From assembly GCF_021730395.1 (NCBI RefSeq), contig NC_069373.1, positions 14,898,001-14,962,000 of the forward strand: a DNA stretch of 64,000 nt. Reading direction: 5' to 3'. Source of the DNA: Mercenaria mercenaria (Eukaryota > Mollusca > Bivalvia > Venerida > Veneridae). The translations under genes were made by a program, and so were the position numbers. Shown here one piece after another: positions 26,101-32,840 of the stretch (position 1 is its first letter; each line of letters starts with the position of its first letter). The notes below the pieces were generated by a model that saw only the letters and a program-made list of their open reading frames with translations, did not search any database and was not told where the DNA came from.

Positions 26101-29100
26101 CCAAGTTCGATAAGTAGCCAAATTGGTCTAGGTGCTTCAGAGTTTATAATGGCCCTTGAATTACTGGGAATTGGCCTTTTTACTCTTGTCCGCGCTCTAA
26201 GTGGAAAAATTTTCTCATCCGATCATCACCAAACTTGAAAAAATGTGTTTGACCATAAGACCTTGGCCAAGTTCGAAAACTAGTCAAATCAGCGTAGGCA
26301 CTTTGGAATTATGGCCCTTGAATTTCGGAAAATCAGCCTTTTTACTCTTGTCCACGCTCTTAGTCGAACATTTCTCATCCGATTTTCTCCAGACTTGAAC
26401 TAAATGTTTTTGACCATAACTTCTCGGCAAAGTTCATTAACTAGCCAAATCGCCCAAGGCACTTCAGAATTATGGCCCTTGAATTACCCAAAATCAGCCT
26501 TTTTACTCTTCATAGGTATATTTGTAGTGAGTAAACAGTATATACTATTTAGATGATTAGGCAGTTGTGGGAGACATACGCTTTTCTCAAAAGCAGCTCT
26601 ATTTGTTTACTTATTACTCCACCAGTCACACATAATTGCATTACGGTGTCCATTGTTCACTCAATGTGACAACACAACTCATAAAATTGCTATTTATGGT
26701 GTTTACTATTCAATGACTACACCACTTGTGAATATATTGCATAAAGGTGTTCATTCTTCACTTTAATTTATAATGACTATGCAACTCTTGGAATTGCTGC
26801 ATGTGGTGTTCACTGATGACAACGCTACTCATGAGAATATTCCAATAAATTAAATAAATGTGTTCAATGTTCACTCATGACTACAACATTCATTAGAAAA
26901 CTGCATTATAGTGTTCATTGTTAAATCATGACTACACCACTCGCTAAATTTCTACATCTGGTGTTCAGTGTTCAGTCAAGATAACACTAGTCATGCAGAT
27001 GTTGCATTTTGGTGTCCATGCATTGTTCACTCATTATTTAGTCATAACTAACTACTCATGATCAAATGCATTATGGTGTTCATTGTTTACTCATGACTAC
27101 ACCAGTCATGAAATTGCTGCATCAGTCAATTGTTTACAAAAGTATCAGATTGAATATAATCATATAAGATATTGAATGGCTGGTTATTTTTGCAAGTCAG
27201 GATTGTCCTTTTGAAAGCCTCATTTGAATTGATATTCATGTTGTAACAATGTCCTTCCTGTATCATAGTATATTGTGTCGTAGTATCTTCATTTTAATCT
27301 GTGACAGATCATCTTTGTATAGTATAAAGTTTTTCACTTCTGTGTAGTTAACATCATGACATTGTGAGACTAAGTGGAATAAAAATGATGTTTTTTCGAT
27401 AATAAGACAACATTATAATTTCATATCAGTTTTTGGAACTTTATATCGCTTTGAAAACAGATTTATCATAAAAAGGTGAATAAAAGAAAAAGATGGTATG
27501 AATTATTAAGTAGCCAAGTCTCCATGGGAGTTTTTTAATGTGTTGTACAGAAACAACCTTTTTGCACACAGCCTTTAAGTTGATTTTGTCTGAAATTTGT
27601 AACTGAATTATTGAGGGGTTAAATCATTGGTACCAGAGTAATGTACTGCCCTGTAAATTTCACATATTATCCAAATTTTATACATATTAAAAATTACAAA
27701 AATTATACAGAACGTAATGCAAAAGCCATTTTCTGACAAACTCCCATATACTGTTCAGTATATGCCCGAAGGGACATTATTATCTTATGACGCCCGTGTC
27801 CATCTGTCTGTCCATCTGTTAGCAATTTCGTGTCCAATCTGTAACTCTTGAACCCCTTGAAGAATTTCGAATAAACTTGACACAAATGTTCACCACATCG
27901 AGACGACGTACAGAGTTCATGTTTTGAATGGCTCACTTCAAGGTCAAAGTCACACTTAGGGGTCAATGGTCAGATGACTTTGTTTTGTGTCCACTCTTGA
28001 ACACCTTGAAGGATTTCCAAGAAACTTGACACAAATGTTCACCACATCGAGATGACGTACAGAGCTCATGTTTCGGATGGCTCACTTCAAGGTCAAGGTC
28101 ATACCTTTGGGCATATATTTGCTCCACATTGCAGTGCTCTTGTTTTGATATGTTTTGGTAAAATTTAGATCATAATTATGCAGCATTTACAGGGCATTCA
28201 TTACTTTGGTGTTAGAGTGTCAAATATTGCTAAATTTCTATATTTCAATTTGGACAGTACCATTAACTGTTAAAAGGGGTAGTATGTAATATTTGAATTG
28301 AATAAAAGTATACCCCAGGAAAAAAAAATTAAAAAAACTGTTAAAAGGGGTGCTTACCAAAAAGATACTGACTGAATGGCAAACAGTGCAGATCTTGATC
28401 AGACTGCAAGGATGTGAAGGCTGTTGTCGCGAAGGCAGAATAAATTGTGTCTGGCATGATTAGGGTTAGTAATATAGTGGCTGCTTATAAGGCTACTTTA
28501 ATCATTATGTTAACTATTTTATACTATATATTGCAGAGTGTTTTTCACTGCGACTTTCTTCATCTACGCACCACAGATCCGTTACAGGTAGCCAACGATA
28601 CAATGACTACATTCATAAATAATCTGAACAATCCTATAGACTGGTTGCCTAGGGAGTTGTTCCATGTTGTCGTATTTTCTCTGCTACTAGAATATTTTCC
28701 TGCGCCATATCAACGATGGATAAGCTGCCAGAAAGCGCATGAACTTCTCATGTATAATGGGATTTTGGTCATAGTAACGCCTGACTCATCGCATCAGAAT
28801 CGTAACGCAAGCATGATGAAAAGTTGGAAAATTGCCATAGAGTCGATAGGTTTCAAACGCTGGAGATACGTTAAACAAGAACATATACATTGTATGGTGT
28901 TTAGAAAAATTGAAATAACAGATACAGATAAACAAGAAAATTTCCTTAAAGGTATAACACCTGATATGATTTATATACCTCAGGATTTTCATGATGTTGC
29001 CGAAGATTTTTCCAGTGGTGTTGACGCAACAAGTCCGTATAGTTACGAAGATGAACAATTTTACAGAGAGCATATATTGCATGAACTGCCAGTGCTTACT

Positions 29101-29127
29101 TCAGAATCTGATGAAAATGATGATTAA
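10949..29127 (+). CDS. SAMTOR: SAMTOR, S-adenosylmethionine sensor upstream of mTORC1 (five coding exons)
   Basis: The joined exons (10949-11099, 14002-14115, 16063-16429, 22435-22549, 28537-29127) total 1338 bases and give 445 residues. All introns are GT-AG with matching phases. SAMTOR has a methyltransferase fold that binds S-adenosylmethionine; when SAM is low it binds GATOR1-KICSTOR and restrains mTORC1 at the lysosome. The N-terminal helical region has LRKKYKR (about 42-48) and TELERIWYEHC (52-62). The Rossmann part has LLDVGSCFNPF (221-231), VGIDI (240-244), LFHVVVFSLLLEYFP (290-304) and TPDSSHQNR (330-338). G225 and D243 match the SAM-contact residues G172 and D190 of the human protein, as I recall them, with the same spacing of 18. 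The tail is acidic. It is about 40 residues longer than the human protein, mostly in a polar linker (about 120-205). I see no break in it. Confidence 0.93.
11159..12528 (+). mobile_element. HINE/pearl-like tandem-repeat element, family D, in SAMTOR intron 1
   Basis: It starts TTAATCCCCCGCCGTGGCGG. Its 3' end has the inverse GGCGGGGGATT at about 12493-12503, then the hairpin GTCTTTCAGAC and CCTTGT. In the centre are about seven units of roughly 157 bases from 11390 to 12470, each with CTCCTAAACCCCTTGAAGGA, AAACTTGGGTCAAATGATCA, TCAAGGTCAAGGTCAC and GGTTTGAGCC. The open frames at 11557 and 11871 are repeat copies 314 bases apart. The half-site pair TCAAGGTCAAGGTCA occurs in most units. Confidence 0.75.
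12540..12715. mobile_element. decayed MITE of the ACTGTGAAATCATT / CATGAAATT family
   Basis: It is a divergent copy of the element seen at 23535-23750 and 35598-35820. It keeps TCAAAAGTTAAAATCCATGA, ATTTATATCCCAGG and AAACCATGAAAGTTTATGCC. The ends are too worn to place exactly. Confidence 0.45.
12757..12905 (-). mobile_element. short TTAA-type repeat (family K), reverse copy
   Basis: CTTTACCCTGGTACTG and TTCACTGAAAATTTACTAAC are the reverse complement of parts of the copy at 22115-22302. CAGTGCAGACCATGACCAG and GATCTCGGTCTGCACTGGTT are also shared. About 150 bases survive, within SAMTOR intron 1. Confidence 0.6.
13060..13846 (+). mobile_element. HINE/pearl-like element, family A relative, worn 5' end
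   Basis: The 3' end is typical: GAATAGTCGAGC, then the hairpin GCTGTCCTCCGACAGC, then TCTTGTT. Four units of about 165 bases share GTTTTGTATGTAAGCTGGTA, CAGTAACCACTTGTGGGAAT, TTGAAACTTCACACACTTG and AATTATGCCCC. The 5' end (GAGCCATTGAACTCACCCAT, then GTCGGCGTCCGCG) no longer matches the family A inverted repeat. It lies in SAMTOR intron 1, about 155 bases before exon 2. Confidence 0.65.
14002..14115 (+). CDS. SAMTOR: SAMTOR coding exon 2
   Basis: It follows the acceptor AAATTTGATAG and ends at CCAAG|GTGAGT. It encodes the helical domain, with WYEHCQNKPVLSQYADAMHH and LATDHWTKHQ. This parallels the human W-x-EHC and MKNLADNHWAKTC blocks. Both borders split a codon after its first base, as the neighbouring exons require. 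Confidence 0.92.
14403..14845 (+). mobile_element. tRNA-derived SINE (V-SINE/RUDI-like)
   Basis: The 5' head is tRNA-like. It has an A-box-like GATAGCTTAGTGGTTTGC, an anticodon-arm-like CTGGCCTTCCAATCCTG, and a B box GGGTTCGATCCCC near 14458-14470. The body ends with GGCGCTATATAAATCTGG followed by an ATA/ATAATA tail, the kind of LINE-like 3' end used by many mollusc and vertebrate SINEs. It sits in SAMTOR intron 2, in the same orientation as the gene. The RUDI assignment is from memory. Confidence 0.75.
14846..15207. mobile_element. mariner-type MITE inserted in the SINE tail
   Basis: Its ends are CAGTCGAAACTCAATATCTC and the near-complement GATACCGAGCTTCAACTG, about 20 bases at good identity. 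The left flank is TA. The CAGT start and the GAAACTCNNTATCTC type of TIR are those of Tc1/mariner MITEs. The interior has AT-rich palindromic pieces and a chance open frame (14730-15122) spanning the SINE junction, with no gene-like content. Confidence 0.6.
15440..15530 (+). mobile_element. 3' end remnant of a family B HINE-like element
   Basis: GATACAGAGCCATCATGGCC, then CTCTTGTTTG, is the 3' hairpin end also found at 18398 and 34654. Only about 90 bases are recognisable, with no 5' end. Confidence 0.55.
15575..15955 (-). mobile_element. HINE/pearl-like element, family I, minus orientation
   Basis: Read on the minus strand it begins TTTTTGTCGAGCCCGTTTGC and ends with GGGCTCAATATTCTGCCCC, then TGGGCATAATTGTTG. 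The interior contains GTCAAAGGTCAAGGTCACAG-type text (plus strand CTGTGACCTTGACCTTTGAG near 15774). It is the inverse of the copy at 19290-19702. Confidence 0.6.
16063..16429 (+). CDS. SAMTOR: SAMTOR coding exon 3
   Basis: The acceptor is TTTTTCATTTACAG and the donor GAT|GTAAGTAG. It opens with ETRIDWCREVINEYF, which matches the human ETxIEWCCxVxxEYF block. It then runs through a highly charged KERRRKEKQKDRNK helix into a Thr/Ser/Asn/Asp-rich stretch of about 85 residues without detectable similarity. This linker, between the helical and methyltransferase parts, explains most of the extra length over the human protein. Confidence 0.9.
16617..18398 (+). mobile_element. HINE/pearl-like element, family B, in SAMTOR intron 3
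   Basis: It starts TCAGCTCACTTGAGC followed by the inner inverse GGTGCTCAAGGTGAGC. It ends CTCATGTGAGC, then the hairpin GAGCCATGATGGCC and CTCTTGTT. The array units of about 145 bases are divergent (CTAGAGGCCACATTTTC, AATGCTTGTCTCTATG, TAGGTCACTAAG). An unrelated insert with a 27-base poly-A occupies about 16790-17330. It is older than the copies at 30396 and 32841, judging by unit divergence. Confidence 0.7.
16790..17330. mobile_element. unclassified insert with internal poly-A and inverted repeat
   Basis: This block interrupts the family B array. It holds ATTTCAATTCGTA at about 17117 and its inverse TACGAATTGAAAT at about 17245, with a run of about 27 A in between (about 17159-17185). The possible outer pair CCTTAACG / CTAAGGTT is weak. 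No coding content is seen. Confidence 0.35.
18400..18960. other. SAMTOR intron 3, no further feature seen
   Basis: This is ordinary AT-rich intron with no open frame of interest and no terminal repeats that I can pair. Confidence 0.4.
18963..19165 (+). mobile_element. short TTAA-type repeat (family K)
   Basis: It shares GATTCTGCCTTTGCGACCAG, ATTCAGTCAGTGTC, TTAACAGTTTATGGTACTGT and TCATTATAGAAATTTAGCA with the copies at 22115 and 28233. The ends are worn. The open frame at 18798-19118 overlaps it by chance. Confidence 0.6.
19290..19702 (+). mobile_element. HINE/pearl-like element, family I, in SAMTOR intron 3
   Basis: It begins TTTTGTCGAGCCCGCTGGCG and ends CAGGCTCGGCA, then the hairpin GGCATATATTGCC, TGTGGGCATCTTGTT. 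It has about two internal units, each with ACTTTGACATGCAT and GTCTTGTTTATAT. It carries a perfect receptor DR1, AGGTCAAAGTTCA at 19527-19539, and TCAAGGTCA at about 19511. Confidence 0.65.
19703..22110. other. SAMTOR intron 3, mostly unique, one worn MITE
   Basis: No coding exon was found. Between about 20875 and 21065 there is a divergent copy of the CTGTGAAATCATTAATTTTCG family (TACTGTAAAAGAAGAAATGT, CGCGAAAATTAATCCTCGCG, GTGAATATTAAACCTCG). The open frames at 21067-21336 (plus) and 21260-21550 (minus) are low in complexity and I do not support them. Confidence 0.4.
22115..22302. mobile_element. TTAA-flanked MITE, family K (piggyBac-like target)
   Basis: It is flanked by TTAA at 22111-22114 and 22303-22306. 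The ends CCTAAGCCTGCT and AGCAGGGTAAGGG are near-complementary. The core has GATTCTGCCTGTGCGACCAG and CACTGTTCGCTATTCAGTCA. This is the best-preserved copy of a family also seen at 12757, 18963, 28233 and 35285. A TTAA target duplication is typical of piggyBac-type transposases. Confidence 0.65.
22435..22549 (+). CDS. SAMTOR: SAMTOR coding exon 4 (SAM-binding loop)
   Basis: The acceptor is TTTATATATTTACAG and the donor GAG|GTAATG. It encodes IGIPVEDRIRLLDVGSCFNP and then FLEFPELQSVGIDISPAAE. This holds the glycine-rich SAM loop (DVGSC) and the acidic strand end (GIDI), both kept as in vertebrate SAMTOR. The exon ends in phase 0. Confidence 0.93.
22840..23182. mobile_element. MITE with TTAGGCNTAAAAA / CCGGTATCCCGACC ends (family Z)
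   Basis: The left end is TTAGGCCTAAAAAAAAATC, then TTTCTGGTAACATGCT and TTAGGGTAGGTAGGTC. The right end is GGTTGGGATACCGGAAACAA, then TTTTTATGCCTTA. Close copies lie at 37625-37945 and 57408-57759. The interior (GTTATGCCTTTAGAGCATC, AAAAGTGCAGTTTTG) is conserved among the copies. It lies in SAMTOR intron 4. Confidence 0.7.
23342..24715 (+). repeat. tandem repeat of about 409 bp, three full units and a partial
   Basis: The units begin at about 23344, 23751, 24160 and 24562 (spacing 407, 409, 402). The first two are almost identical, and the 64-codon frames at 23542 and 23951 are the same peptide, so the duplication is recent. Each unit carries one MITE copy plus GTAAAACCAGTACATTCTAC and a poly-A run of varied length. 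A shortened MITE copy precedes the array at about 23273-23342. No coding function is implied. Confidence 0.9.
23535..23750. mobile_element. MITE carried in each 409-bp unit (ACTGTGAAATCATTAATATT family)
   Basis: The left end TTACTGTGAAATCATTAATA and right end AATTAAATGATTTTACAGTA are inverse. The inner pair TTCGTGGGG / CCCACAAAATT follows. Further copies lie at about 23944-24159, 24352-24560, 35598-35820 and, worn, at 12540 and 20875. Confidence 0.75.
25036..25379 (+). mobile_element. HINE/pearl-like element, family G, short
   Basis: It starts TATGTCTCCCACACTACTAT. The 3' part has the inverse TTGTGGGAGACATGC, then the hairpin GCTTTTCTCAAAAGC and AGCTCTAGTTTT. A (TG)n run lies at about 25068-25092. 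One and a half array units remain (ATCCGATCTTCACCAAACTT, TTATGGCCCTTGAATTACCG). It lies in SAMTOR intron 4. Confidence 0.65.
25778..26604 (+). mobile_element. HINE/pearl-like element, family G, longer copy
   Basis: It starts TTATGTCTCCTACCACACAG and ends with GTTGTGGGAGACATACGC, the hairpin GCTTTTCTCAAAAGC and AGCTCTATTTG. It has about four units of roughly 160 bases with CTTGTCC, TCATCCGATCTTCACC, AAATGTGTTTGACCATAAGA and ATTATGGCCCTTGAATT. The open frames at 25738-26398 are repeat shadows. Confidence 0.7.
26610..27125. repeat. degenerate minisatellite, unit about 55-60 bp
   Basis: Imperfect units resemble GGTGTTCATTGTTCACTCAT, then GACTACACCACTCATGAAAT and TGCTGCATTAT. I count about nine, with much substitution. 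It lies in SAMTOR intron 4, directly after a family G element end. Confidence 0.6.
27126..27750. other. SAMTOR intron 4, nothing recognised
   Basis: This is AT-rich intron without paired terminal repeats, coding pattern or tandem units that I can support. Confidence 0.4.
27755..28144 (+). mobile_element. HINE/pearl-like element, family F
   Basis: The 5' part has TTCAGTATATGCCCGAAGGG. The 3' part has GGGCATATATTTGCTCCACA, then TTGCAGTGCTCTTGTTTT. It has two units (AACCCCTTGAAGAATTTCG, AAACTTGACACAAATGTTCA, CACATCGAGACGACGTACAG). Reverse copies lie at 62464 and 62861. It carries CAAGGTCAAGGTCATACC. Confidence 0.65.
28233..28440 (-). mobile_element. short TTAA-type repeat (family K), reverse copy
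   Basis: GCTAAATTTCTATATTTCAA, GGACAGTACCATTAACTGTT, AAAAGGGGTGCTTACC and GACTGAATGGCAAACAGTGC match the inverse of family K. It ends about 95 bases before SAMTOR exon 5. Confidence 0.6.
28537..29127 (+). CDS. SAMTOR: SAMTOR coding exon 5 and stop
   Basis: The acceptor is TATATATTGCAG. It encodes residues 250-445 and ends at a TAA. The core NPIDWLPRELFHVVVFSLLL and the run PAPYQRWISCQKAHEL, TPDSSHQNR, MMKSWKIAIESIGFKRW, MIYIPQDF are close to the human protein. The open frame extends upstream to 28447, but those 90 bases are intron, because the conserved SVFHCDF begins exactly at the acceptor. The tail (TSESDENDD) is acidic, like that of the human protein. Confidence 0.94.
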   Translation, partial: SVFHCDFLHLRTTDPLQVANDTMTTFINNLNNPIDWLPRELFHVVVFSLLLEYFPAPYQRWISCQKAHELLMYNGILVIVTPDSSHQNRNASMMKSWKIAIESIGFKRWRYVKQEHIHCMVFRKIEITDTDKQENFLKGITPDMIYIPQDFHDVAEDFSSGVDATSPYSYEDEQFYREHILHELPVLTSESDENDD

Positions 29128-29776
29128 ATTTTATATTAATGTGTATTTCATATATTGTCAGCTGAAGAAGCTTATTAAAACGAAACATGTTTTGACAAAA
29201 CTGTGTTGGTTTATGAATTTACAATATCATATTAATGTTTTAAGAGTTGTTAGATGCTTTGTACAACTTGCCTTGCAATCTTTGTAATATGCCCAAACAT
29301 TTATGGGGGGCGAGAAGAATATAGCATTGCTGCTGTCCATATGTATGTATGTATATACGTCCATTATACATATGTGACGAAATCTTGTGTGTCCAACTCT
29401 TACCACACTATTAGCCTGATTTGCCTCGAACTTTCCAGTGTCGACAACCTTGATATGCAGATGACCATAAGTAATGGACATTTTTCTGTCGCTATATTTT
29501 CTAGAATTCAGAGTTGGAGTTCAGATTTTAGTATCAATTAAGCTTTTCAGTAGATGTGATTTAGTCCGTCCATTTAAGTGTTTAAAGATAGTTAATCACA
29601 TTGTAACAACCTTTTTACAAATTTTGTGGGCCTGAGATTTATTTGCCATGATACCAAATCAGCTGCTTACATTAACACTCGGGTTGACAGTATATTTAAC
29701 TTTATCATTCTCCATTCTATTATTGTTTCAATAATATGTATTATGTTATAGTTAAGGAAATTGTTGAGGAAATCTG

Positions 29777-29782
29777 AATAAA
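29777..29782 (+). terminator. polyadenylation signal AATAAA for SAMTOR
   Basis: This is an AATAAA about 650 bases after the SAMTOR stop, in AT-rich sequence. It is the last good signal before a repeat element starts at 29814. The 3' untranslated region would be 29128 to about 29800. Earlier alternative signals were not obvious. Confidence 0.5.
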
Positions 29783-29813
29783 GTCAACCATTTTACACTC
29801 TAGCGAACATTGT

Positions 29814-30110
29814 TAGCTCCCCTGAGCATTTTACTCGAGGGAGTTTTAGTGATCACCCTGTGACTGTCATCTGTCTTCCTACCATCGGCATCAACATTTT
29901 ACTGAAACATCTTCTTCTCTGAAACTACTGATCAGAATTACATCAAACTTGATCTGTAGTGTCCAGGCAATGTCCTCTTTCAAATTTTATTCAAACGTTT
30001 CTGCTAGACCGATACTTAAGACTTCCTAAACATGTCAGACTGCAGAATTTCAGTGAGTTCTGATGGAAAGGCAATGAACTTTCTAGACCACACAAACTAA
30101 GAAATATGAA
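29814..30110 (+). mobile_element. 5' remnant of a family B HINE-like element
   Basis: GTTAGCTCCCCTGAGCATTT and CTCGAGGGAGTTTTAGTGAT, then CACCCTGTG, are the 5' head. The body (AATTACATCAAACTTGATCT) soon loses similarity and no 3' end follows. It begins right after the SAMTOR polyadenylation signal. Confidence 0.6.
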
Positions 30111-30162
30111 TTGTTGACAGGTATAAATGTGTTTGTTTTTTTTTCTGGAAACAGTACAAATT

Positions 30163-30200
30163 TATGAAGTAATAATGATGATGATGATAATAATAACGAC
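30163..30200. repeat. GAT/AAT trinucleotide microsatellite
   Basis: AATAATGATGATGATGATAA with a continuing TAATAAC tract. It is short and interrupted. Confidence 0.7.
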
Positions 30201-30259
30201 TTTTTTTATAGTGGATGTTTGGCTTAGTCAGTTTACAATATGGTCCATAGATACATGGC

Positions 30260-30395
30260 TTTTATGCCCCCTGCATTGAAGACCTGTGGGGCATAGTCTT
30301 CCTTCCATTACTCTTCCTTGTGTACACCAACAGTTTTCATCCAATTCAAATGAAGTTGACATATTGTCGGCACTTTCCTGTCTGATTATAATTTT
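30260..30395 (+). mobile_element. 5' end of another tandem-repeat element family (E), cut by an insertion
   Basis: TTTATGCCCCCTGCATTGAA and its inner inverse TGTGGGGCATAG form the head typical of these elements. Then CAGTTTTCATCCAATTCAAA begins a unit. It is interrupted at 30396 by a family B element in a T-run, and its 3' end is not seen. Confidence 0.5.
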
Positions 30396-31544
30396 TAGCT
30401 CACCTGAGCATGAAGTGCTCAAAGGTGAGCTTTTGTGATCGCCATGTGTCCGTCGTCCGTCGTTGTCGTCGTCAACAATTTGACTGTTAACACTCTAGAG
30501 GTCACAATTTTGGCCCAATCTTAAGGAAACTTATTCAGAATGTTACTCTCAATGAAGTCTTGGACGAGTTTGATATTGGGTCATCTGGGGTCAAAAACTA
30601 GGTCACCAGGTCAAATCAAAGGAAAAGCTTGTTAAAATGCTAGAGGTCACAATTTTGGCTCAGTCTTAATGAAACTTGGTCAGAATGTTACCCTCAATAA
30701 GATCTTGGAAGAGTTCCATATTGGGTCAAAAACTAGGTCACCAGGTCAAATCAAAGGAAATGCTTGTTAACACTCTAGAGGTCACAATTTTGGCCCAATC
30801 TTAATGAAACTTGGTCAGAATGTTACCCTCAATAAAATCTTGGACGAGTTTGATATTGGGTTATCTGGGGTCAAAAACTAGGTCACTAGAAACTTGGTCA
30901 GAATGTTACCCTCAATAAAATCTTGGGCAGGTTTGATATTGGGTCATCTGGGGTCAAAAACTAGGTCACCAGGTCAAATCAAAGGAAAAACTTCTAAACA
31001 CTATGGAGGCCACATTTATGACTGTATCTTCATGAAACTTGGTCAGAGTGTTAATCTTGATGATCTCAAGGTCCAGTTTGAATCTGGGTCATGTAGGATC
31101 AAAAACTAGGTCACCAGGTCAAATCAAAGGAAAAGCTAGTTAACACTTCAGAGGCCACATTTATGACCATTTCTTAATGAAACTTGGTCAGAATGTTAAT
31201 CTTGATGATCTATAATAACATTCAGATCTGGGCCAGGTGGGGTCAAAAACTAGGTCACTAGGTCAAATCAAAGGAAAAGCTTGTTAACACTCTAGAGGCC
31301 ACATTTATGACTACATCTTTGTGAAACTTAGTCAGAATGTTAATCTTGATGATCTTTAGGTCAAATTCGAATCTGGGTCATGTAGAATCAAAAACTAGGT
31401 CACTGGGTCAAATCAAAGGAAAAGCTAGTTATCACTTTAGAGGCCACATTTATGACCATTTCTTTATGAAACTTGGTCAGAATGTTAATCTTGATGATCA
31501 ACAGATCAGGTGAGCGGTATAGGGCCTTCATGGCCCACTTGTTT
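30396..31544 (+). mobile_element. HINE/pearl-like element, family B
   Basis: It starts TTAGCTCACCTGAGCATGAA followed by GTGCTCAAAGGTGAGC. It ends GGTGAGCGGTATAGGGCC, hairpin GGGCCTTCATGGCCC, ACTTGTTT. There are about seven units of roughly 145 bases with CTCTAGAGGTCACAATTTTG, ATGAAACTTGGTCAGAATGT, CAAAAACTAGGTCACCAGGT and CAAATCAAAGGAAAAGC. Several units hold the perfect receptor DR2 AGGTCACCAGGTCA or AGGTCACTAGGTCA. Confidence 0.8.
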
Positions 31545-31559
31545 GAGATACAGCCTTGA

Positions 31560-31725
31560 AATTTGGACGACATGTACAATTTTGCATAACGATCTTAAAA
31601 CTGACTTAGTTACCATGAATGTGACCTACTAACCTACTTTCTAATATTTTAGCATCAGTTTGGCATTTGAAACATGTGGTTCATATTACTCAGGTGAGCG
31701 ATTTAGGGTCACCATGACCCTCTTG
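31560..31725 (+). mobile_element. 3' remnant of a related element
   Basis: CAGCCTTGAAATTTGGACGA and GTGACCTACTAACCTACTTT resemble family C array text. The end CAGGTGAGCGATTTAGGGTC, ACCATGACCCTCTTGTA is a family B type hairpin end. It probably belongs to an element whose middle is now occupied by the copy at 30396. Confidence 0.5.
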
Positions 31726-31729
31726 TATG

Positions 31730-32270
31730 AGTTAAAGCTTTTTTTTGACTTGTCATTTACTGCTTCATCTGTACCTTGTGAACTTAAGGTCTCCCACAGT
31801 TTCCACAGTTTTAATGCATTTTCGCTCTGCTCTGTAACTATTACTAAATGGATTTGACTTAAAATAGTTTTTCCTCATCACCCCGACATCGACATCGTAT
31901 GACATCTTATCCTCCTTTCTACTTAGAATTTCTGGCCTATTTTGATATACTTTCACTATATACCTGTTATTTCTGAATGGATTTGATTCCAACTTAGAAA
32001 AGTTGTTTCACACCATAACCCACACCATATGTCCCAGGGTCAATGTCTCCAGCTGATATATATCACGAACATGTCCCATTTTTGCTTAACATTTCAGATT
32101 AAAATTTTGATGCACCATTACTGTATCTAGGCTATTACTAAATGGATTTGATTCAAATTGAAATAATTGTTCCACATCATCACCAACATCAAATTACATA
32201 ACGTATATTACTCTGGCAGAAATATTTCATGAAATATGTCCCTTATATGCATTGGACTTTGTTATTTTAA
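31730..32270. other. worn repeat, nothing definite
   Basis: Three loosely similar blocks with ATTACTAAATGGATTTGA (about 31840, 31975, 32133) suggest an old tandem array of about 150-base units. No ends could be paired. Confidence 0.35.
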
Positions 32271-32274
32271 GGCC

Positions 32275-32545
32275 CATGTGGTTCTGGGACAATCTGTGTA
32301 TGAAAAGAATTGGAACCACTGCCTTACCCTTGCATGATCGTAAGAGGCGACTAATAGGGTCTTAACACTTGGTTTTGCTGTAACTCTGTGATTCCAGCAG
32401 GTATGCAAATTTTGATTCCATACCTCATGTTTTTATTTCGATGTAAATGAGATGTGGAACCAAAATTTGTAGCCCTGTTTGGCGCCATATAACCTATACT
32501 GTGTTGGTGCGCTGTAAAACCCAAATAAATAAATAAATAAATTGT
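32275..32545 (+). mobile_element. SINE-like retroposon with AAAT tail
   Basis: The body has CACTGCCTTACCCTTGCATG, ATCGTAAGAGGCGACTAATA and TTTGGCGCCATATAACCTAT. It ends GTGCGCTGTAAAACCC followed by about seven AAAT units. The simple-sequence tail points to LINE-driven retroposition. No clear tRNA promoter boxes were found, so the head may be missing. Confidence 0.55.
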
Positions 32546-32840
32546 TATTTTAAATAAACTTTCAAACAGATTACCGAGATTTGACTCGGACTGTTCTTTG
32601 ACATACAGTCCACATAGTTATGAGGCATTAACACTTCAGTGATAGCTCCAGTTTCTGCAGTTTCACTACCAAGCATGGAGCTATATATGGTCCTCTCACA
32701 AATTGCTTCAAATGGGAGCGCTTGGAACTAGAGCTTGAAATAGAAATATTTTTTGAATAACATTAAACTTATGTTCATAGTATAATTGTAGGGTCATCTC
32801 TCAAATTCGTTCAAATGGGAGCACTTGACTTGTTTTGTTT

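Noticed and set aside
28447-28536. Start of the last SAMTOR exon at the ATG-proximal end of the open frame (28447 or 28456)
   Set aside because: The acceptor at 28536 fits phase and similarity begins exactly at SVFHCDF; the upstream 30 codons match nothing and include pyrimidine-tract sequence.
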